From Pseudomonadota bacterium (GTDB taxonomy: Bacteria; Pseudomonadota; Alphaproteobacteria; Ferrovibrionales; Ferrovibrionaceae), in assembly GCA_023434425.1 (NCBI GenBank), contig JAEYSS010000086.1, positions 1-7,978 of the forward strand: a DNA stretch of 7,978 nt, given 5' to 3'. Positions 6,728 through 7,978 of this stretch are shown one piece after another. The number at the start of each line of letters is the position of its first letter. Positions within the stretch are counted from its first letter, which is position 1. The translations under genes were made by a program, and so were the position numbers. The notes below the pieces were generated by a model that saw only the letters and a list, made by a program, of their open reading frames with translations, was not told the origin of the DNA and made no database searches.

Positions 6728-7774
6728 ATGGGTTCGGCCACCAAGGTGCAGACCGCCTCGAAATCCCTGCAAGACCTGCCGGCGCCGGGCCCCAAGCCCA
6801 GCATCGAGCCGCTGCGCGCCCTGGTGGGCGCCAACATGGATGCGGTCAATCGCGAGATCATCGCGCGCATGGCCAGCGATGTCAGCCTGATTCCGGAACT
6901 GGCCAGCCATCTGATCGCGGCCGGCGGCAAGCGCATCCGTCCGCTGCTGACGCTCGGCGCCGCCCAGCTCTGCGGCTATCGCGGCAAGCACGACGTGCTG
7001 CTGGCCACCTGCGTCGAATTCATCCACACCGCCACGCTGCTGCATGACGACGTGGTGGACGAGAGCGACCGCCGCCGCGGCAATGCCACCGCCAATGTGC
7101 TGTGGGGCAACCAGCCCTCGGTGCTGGTCGGCGACTTCCTGTTCACCCGCGCCTTCCAGCTGATGGTCGAAACCGGCTCGCTGGAAGTGCTGCGCATCCT
7201 GGCCGGCGCCTCCTCGGAAATCGCCGAGGGCGAGGTGCTGCAGCTGGTGATCGCCAACGACATGAACTCGCTGGAAAGCGACTATCTGAAGGTGATCAAG
7301 GCCAAGACCGCGGCGCTGTTTGCCGCCGCCTGCCGCGTCGGCGCCGTGATCGCCGACCGCCCGACGTCTGAGGCGCAATCGCTCGACGATTACGGCCACA
7401 ATCTCGGCATCGCCTTCCAGCTGGTGGACGATGCGCTCGACTATGCCTCCGACGGCGAGACGCTGGGCAAGAATACCGGCGACGATTTCCGCGAGGGCAA
7501 GATCACCCTGCCGGTGCTGCTCGCCTTCTCCCGGGGCAGCGAGGCCGAGAAGACCTTCTGGCGCCGCGTGATCGAGCGGCCCGAGGAACAGACGCCTGAG
7601 GACTGGCCGCAGGCGCTGGCTTATCTGGACCGCCATGGCGCCATCCAGGAGACCATGGCCCGCGCCCGGCTGTATGGCCAGAAAGCACGCCAGTCGCTGG
7701 CGCCGTTTGCCGCCGGCGCGATGCGCGATGCGCTGGCCGAAGCGGTCGATTTCGCCGTCGAACGGGCCCGCTGA
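6728..7774 (+). CDS. ispB: Long-chain all-trans polyprenyl diphosphate synthase (octaprenyl/decaprenyl type)
   Basis: The enzyme adds isopentenyl diphosphate units to an allylic primer to build the side chain of ubiquinone. In alphaproteobacteria the product is usually decaprenyl (C50), and the gene is then also called ddsA. The protein is 348 residues. It has GGKRIRP (66-72), the first aspartate-rich motif LLHDDVVDESDRRRG (104-118), GDFLFTRAF (135-143), the Lys-Thr pair KT (193-194), the second aspartate-rich motif QLVDDALDYASD (231-242) and GDDFREGKITLP (251-262). The residue five before the first DDxxD is Ala102, a small side chain that fits a long-chain product. All catalytic residues that I can check are present. 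The first 25 or so residues are polar and Pro-rich and look longer than in IspB relatives. There is no clear Shine-Dalgarno at 6728, so a start further in, such as Met37, cannot be fully excluded. Confidence 0.95.
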   Translation: MGSATKVQTASKSLQDLPAPGPKPSIEPLRALVGANMDAVNREIIARMASDVSLIPELASHLIAAGGKRIRPLLTLGAAQLCGYRGKHDVLLATCVEFIHTATLLHDDVVDESDRRRGNATANVLWGNQPSVLVGDFLFTRAFQLMVETGSLEVLRILAGASSEIAEGEVLQLVIANDMNSLESDYLKVIKAKTAALFAAACRVGAVIADRPTSEAQSLDDYGHNLGIAFQLVDDALDYASDGETLGKNTGDDFREGKITLPVLLAFSRGSEAEKTFWRRVIERPEEQTPEDWPQALAYLDRHGAIQETMARARLYGQKARQSLAPFAAGAMRDALAEAVDFAVERAR

Positions 7775-7791
7775 GCCGCTGTCGGCGCGGC
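7775..7791 (+). terminator. Weak hairpin just after the polyprenyl synthase stop
   Basis: GCCGC (7775-7779) can pair with GCGGC (7787-7791) around a 7-base loop directly after the TGA. AATTAAACC follows rather than a run of T, so it is at best a poor intrinsic terminator. Confidence 0.22.
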
Positions 7792-7870
7792 AATTAAACC
7801 TCTGGCCTGCTGCGATTTTCCCCCGGTCCCAATTTCACCCGAATCAGCCAGGATATCTTCCGGGGGGCCG

Positions 7871-7900
7871 CTTGCGGGGTCGCCCCTCAGGCGCTATACA
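7871..7900 (+). promoter_or_regulatory. Candidate promoter of the tRNA-Pro gene
   Basis: CTTGCG (7871-7876) and TATACA (7895-7900) are 18 bases apart, and a start near 7907 would leave a leader of about 10 bases before the tRNA. The bases after the -10 (GTCGGCCCG) are GC-rich, as in stable-RNA promoters under stringent control. The spacer also holds a small GGGG-TCG-CCCC dyad (7876-7886). Confidence 0.5.
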
Positions 7901-7916
7901 GTCGGCCCGCGCCGGT

Positions 7917-7978
7917 CGGAGCGTAGCTCAGCCTGGTAGAGCACTAGCTTCGGGAGCTAGGGGCCGGAGGTTCGAATC
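7917..7978 (+). tRNA. tRNA-Pro (anticodon CGG), 3' end cut by window end
   Basis: The first 62 bases of a tRNA are present. The acceptor 5' strand is CGGAGCG, then TA and a D arm GCTC-AGCCTGGTA-GAGC. The anticodon arm is CTAGC-TTCGGGA-GCTAG with five perfect pairs and anticodon CGG. The variable loop is GGGCC, and the T arm starts GGAGG-TTCGAATC. The CGGAG start and CGG anticodon fit a proline tRNA reading CCG. About 15 bases (the rest of the T stem and the acceptor 3' strand) should lie outside. Confidence 0.95.

Noticed and set aside
7820..7866. Inverted repeat CCCCCGG (7820-7826) and CCGGGGG (7860-7866) before the tRNA
   Set aside because: The arms are only 7 bp of pure G/C with a 33-base loop, which is easily expected by chance at this base composition.

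Overview
The window is GC-rich chromosomal DNA from an alphaproteobacterium, probably near the Rhodospirillales or Ferrovibrio. This placement is inferred from the protein sequences, the CTTGAC-type promoters and the gene order, not from a database search. All the genes look like ordinary core genes. I see no mobile element, CRISPR array, toxin or defence module.

The left two thirds is a compact leftward (minus-strand) block, read from right to left. It starts with a TrmN6/YfiC-like N6-adenine methyltransferase (5872-6639). Next is an 82-residue single-pass membrane protein with a four-cysteine, zinc-ribbon-like tail (5565-5813). Then come the two subunits of bacterial-type glycyl-tRNA synthetase, glyQ (4534-5424) and glyS (2462-4534), and finally pyruvate, phosphate dikinase (ppdK, 2453 to beyond base 1). 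glyQ and glyS overlap by one base (TGATG). ppdK starts 8 bases after the glyS stop, with its Shine-Dalgarno inside the last glyS codons, so glyQ-glyS-ppdK is almost certainly one transcript. A promoter with a perfect 17-bp palindrome over its -35 lies before glyQ.

The right third runs rightward. A long-chain polyprenyl diphosphate synthase (6728-7774), expected to make the ubiquinone side chain, is divergent from the methyltransferase across an 88-bp gap that holds a good sigma-70 promoter. After a 142-bp gap containing a plausible stable-RNA promoter, a tRNA-Pro(CGG) gene begins at 7917 and is cut by the window end.

The most unusual feature is a 57-residue, histone-H1-like Lys/Ala-rich tail at the N-terminus of the PPDK. 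It contains no acidic residue, and no ATG, GTG or TTG lies between codon 16 and codon 74 that could restore the usual N-terminus. The long antisense open frames opposite ppdK and glyS (up to 663 codons) are GC-rich shadows. I do not see a new multi-gene system here.
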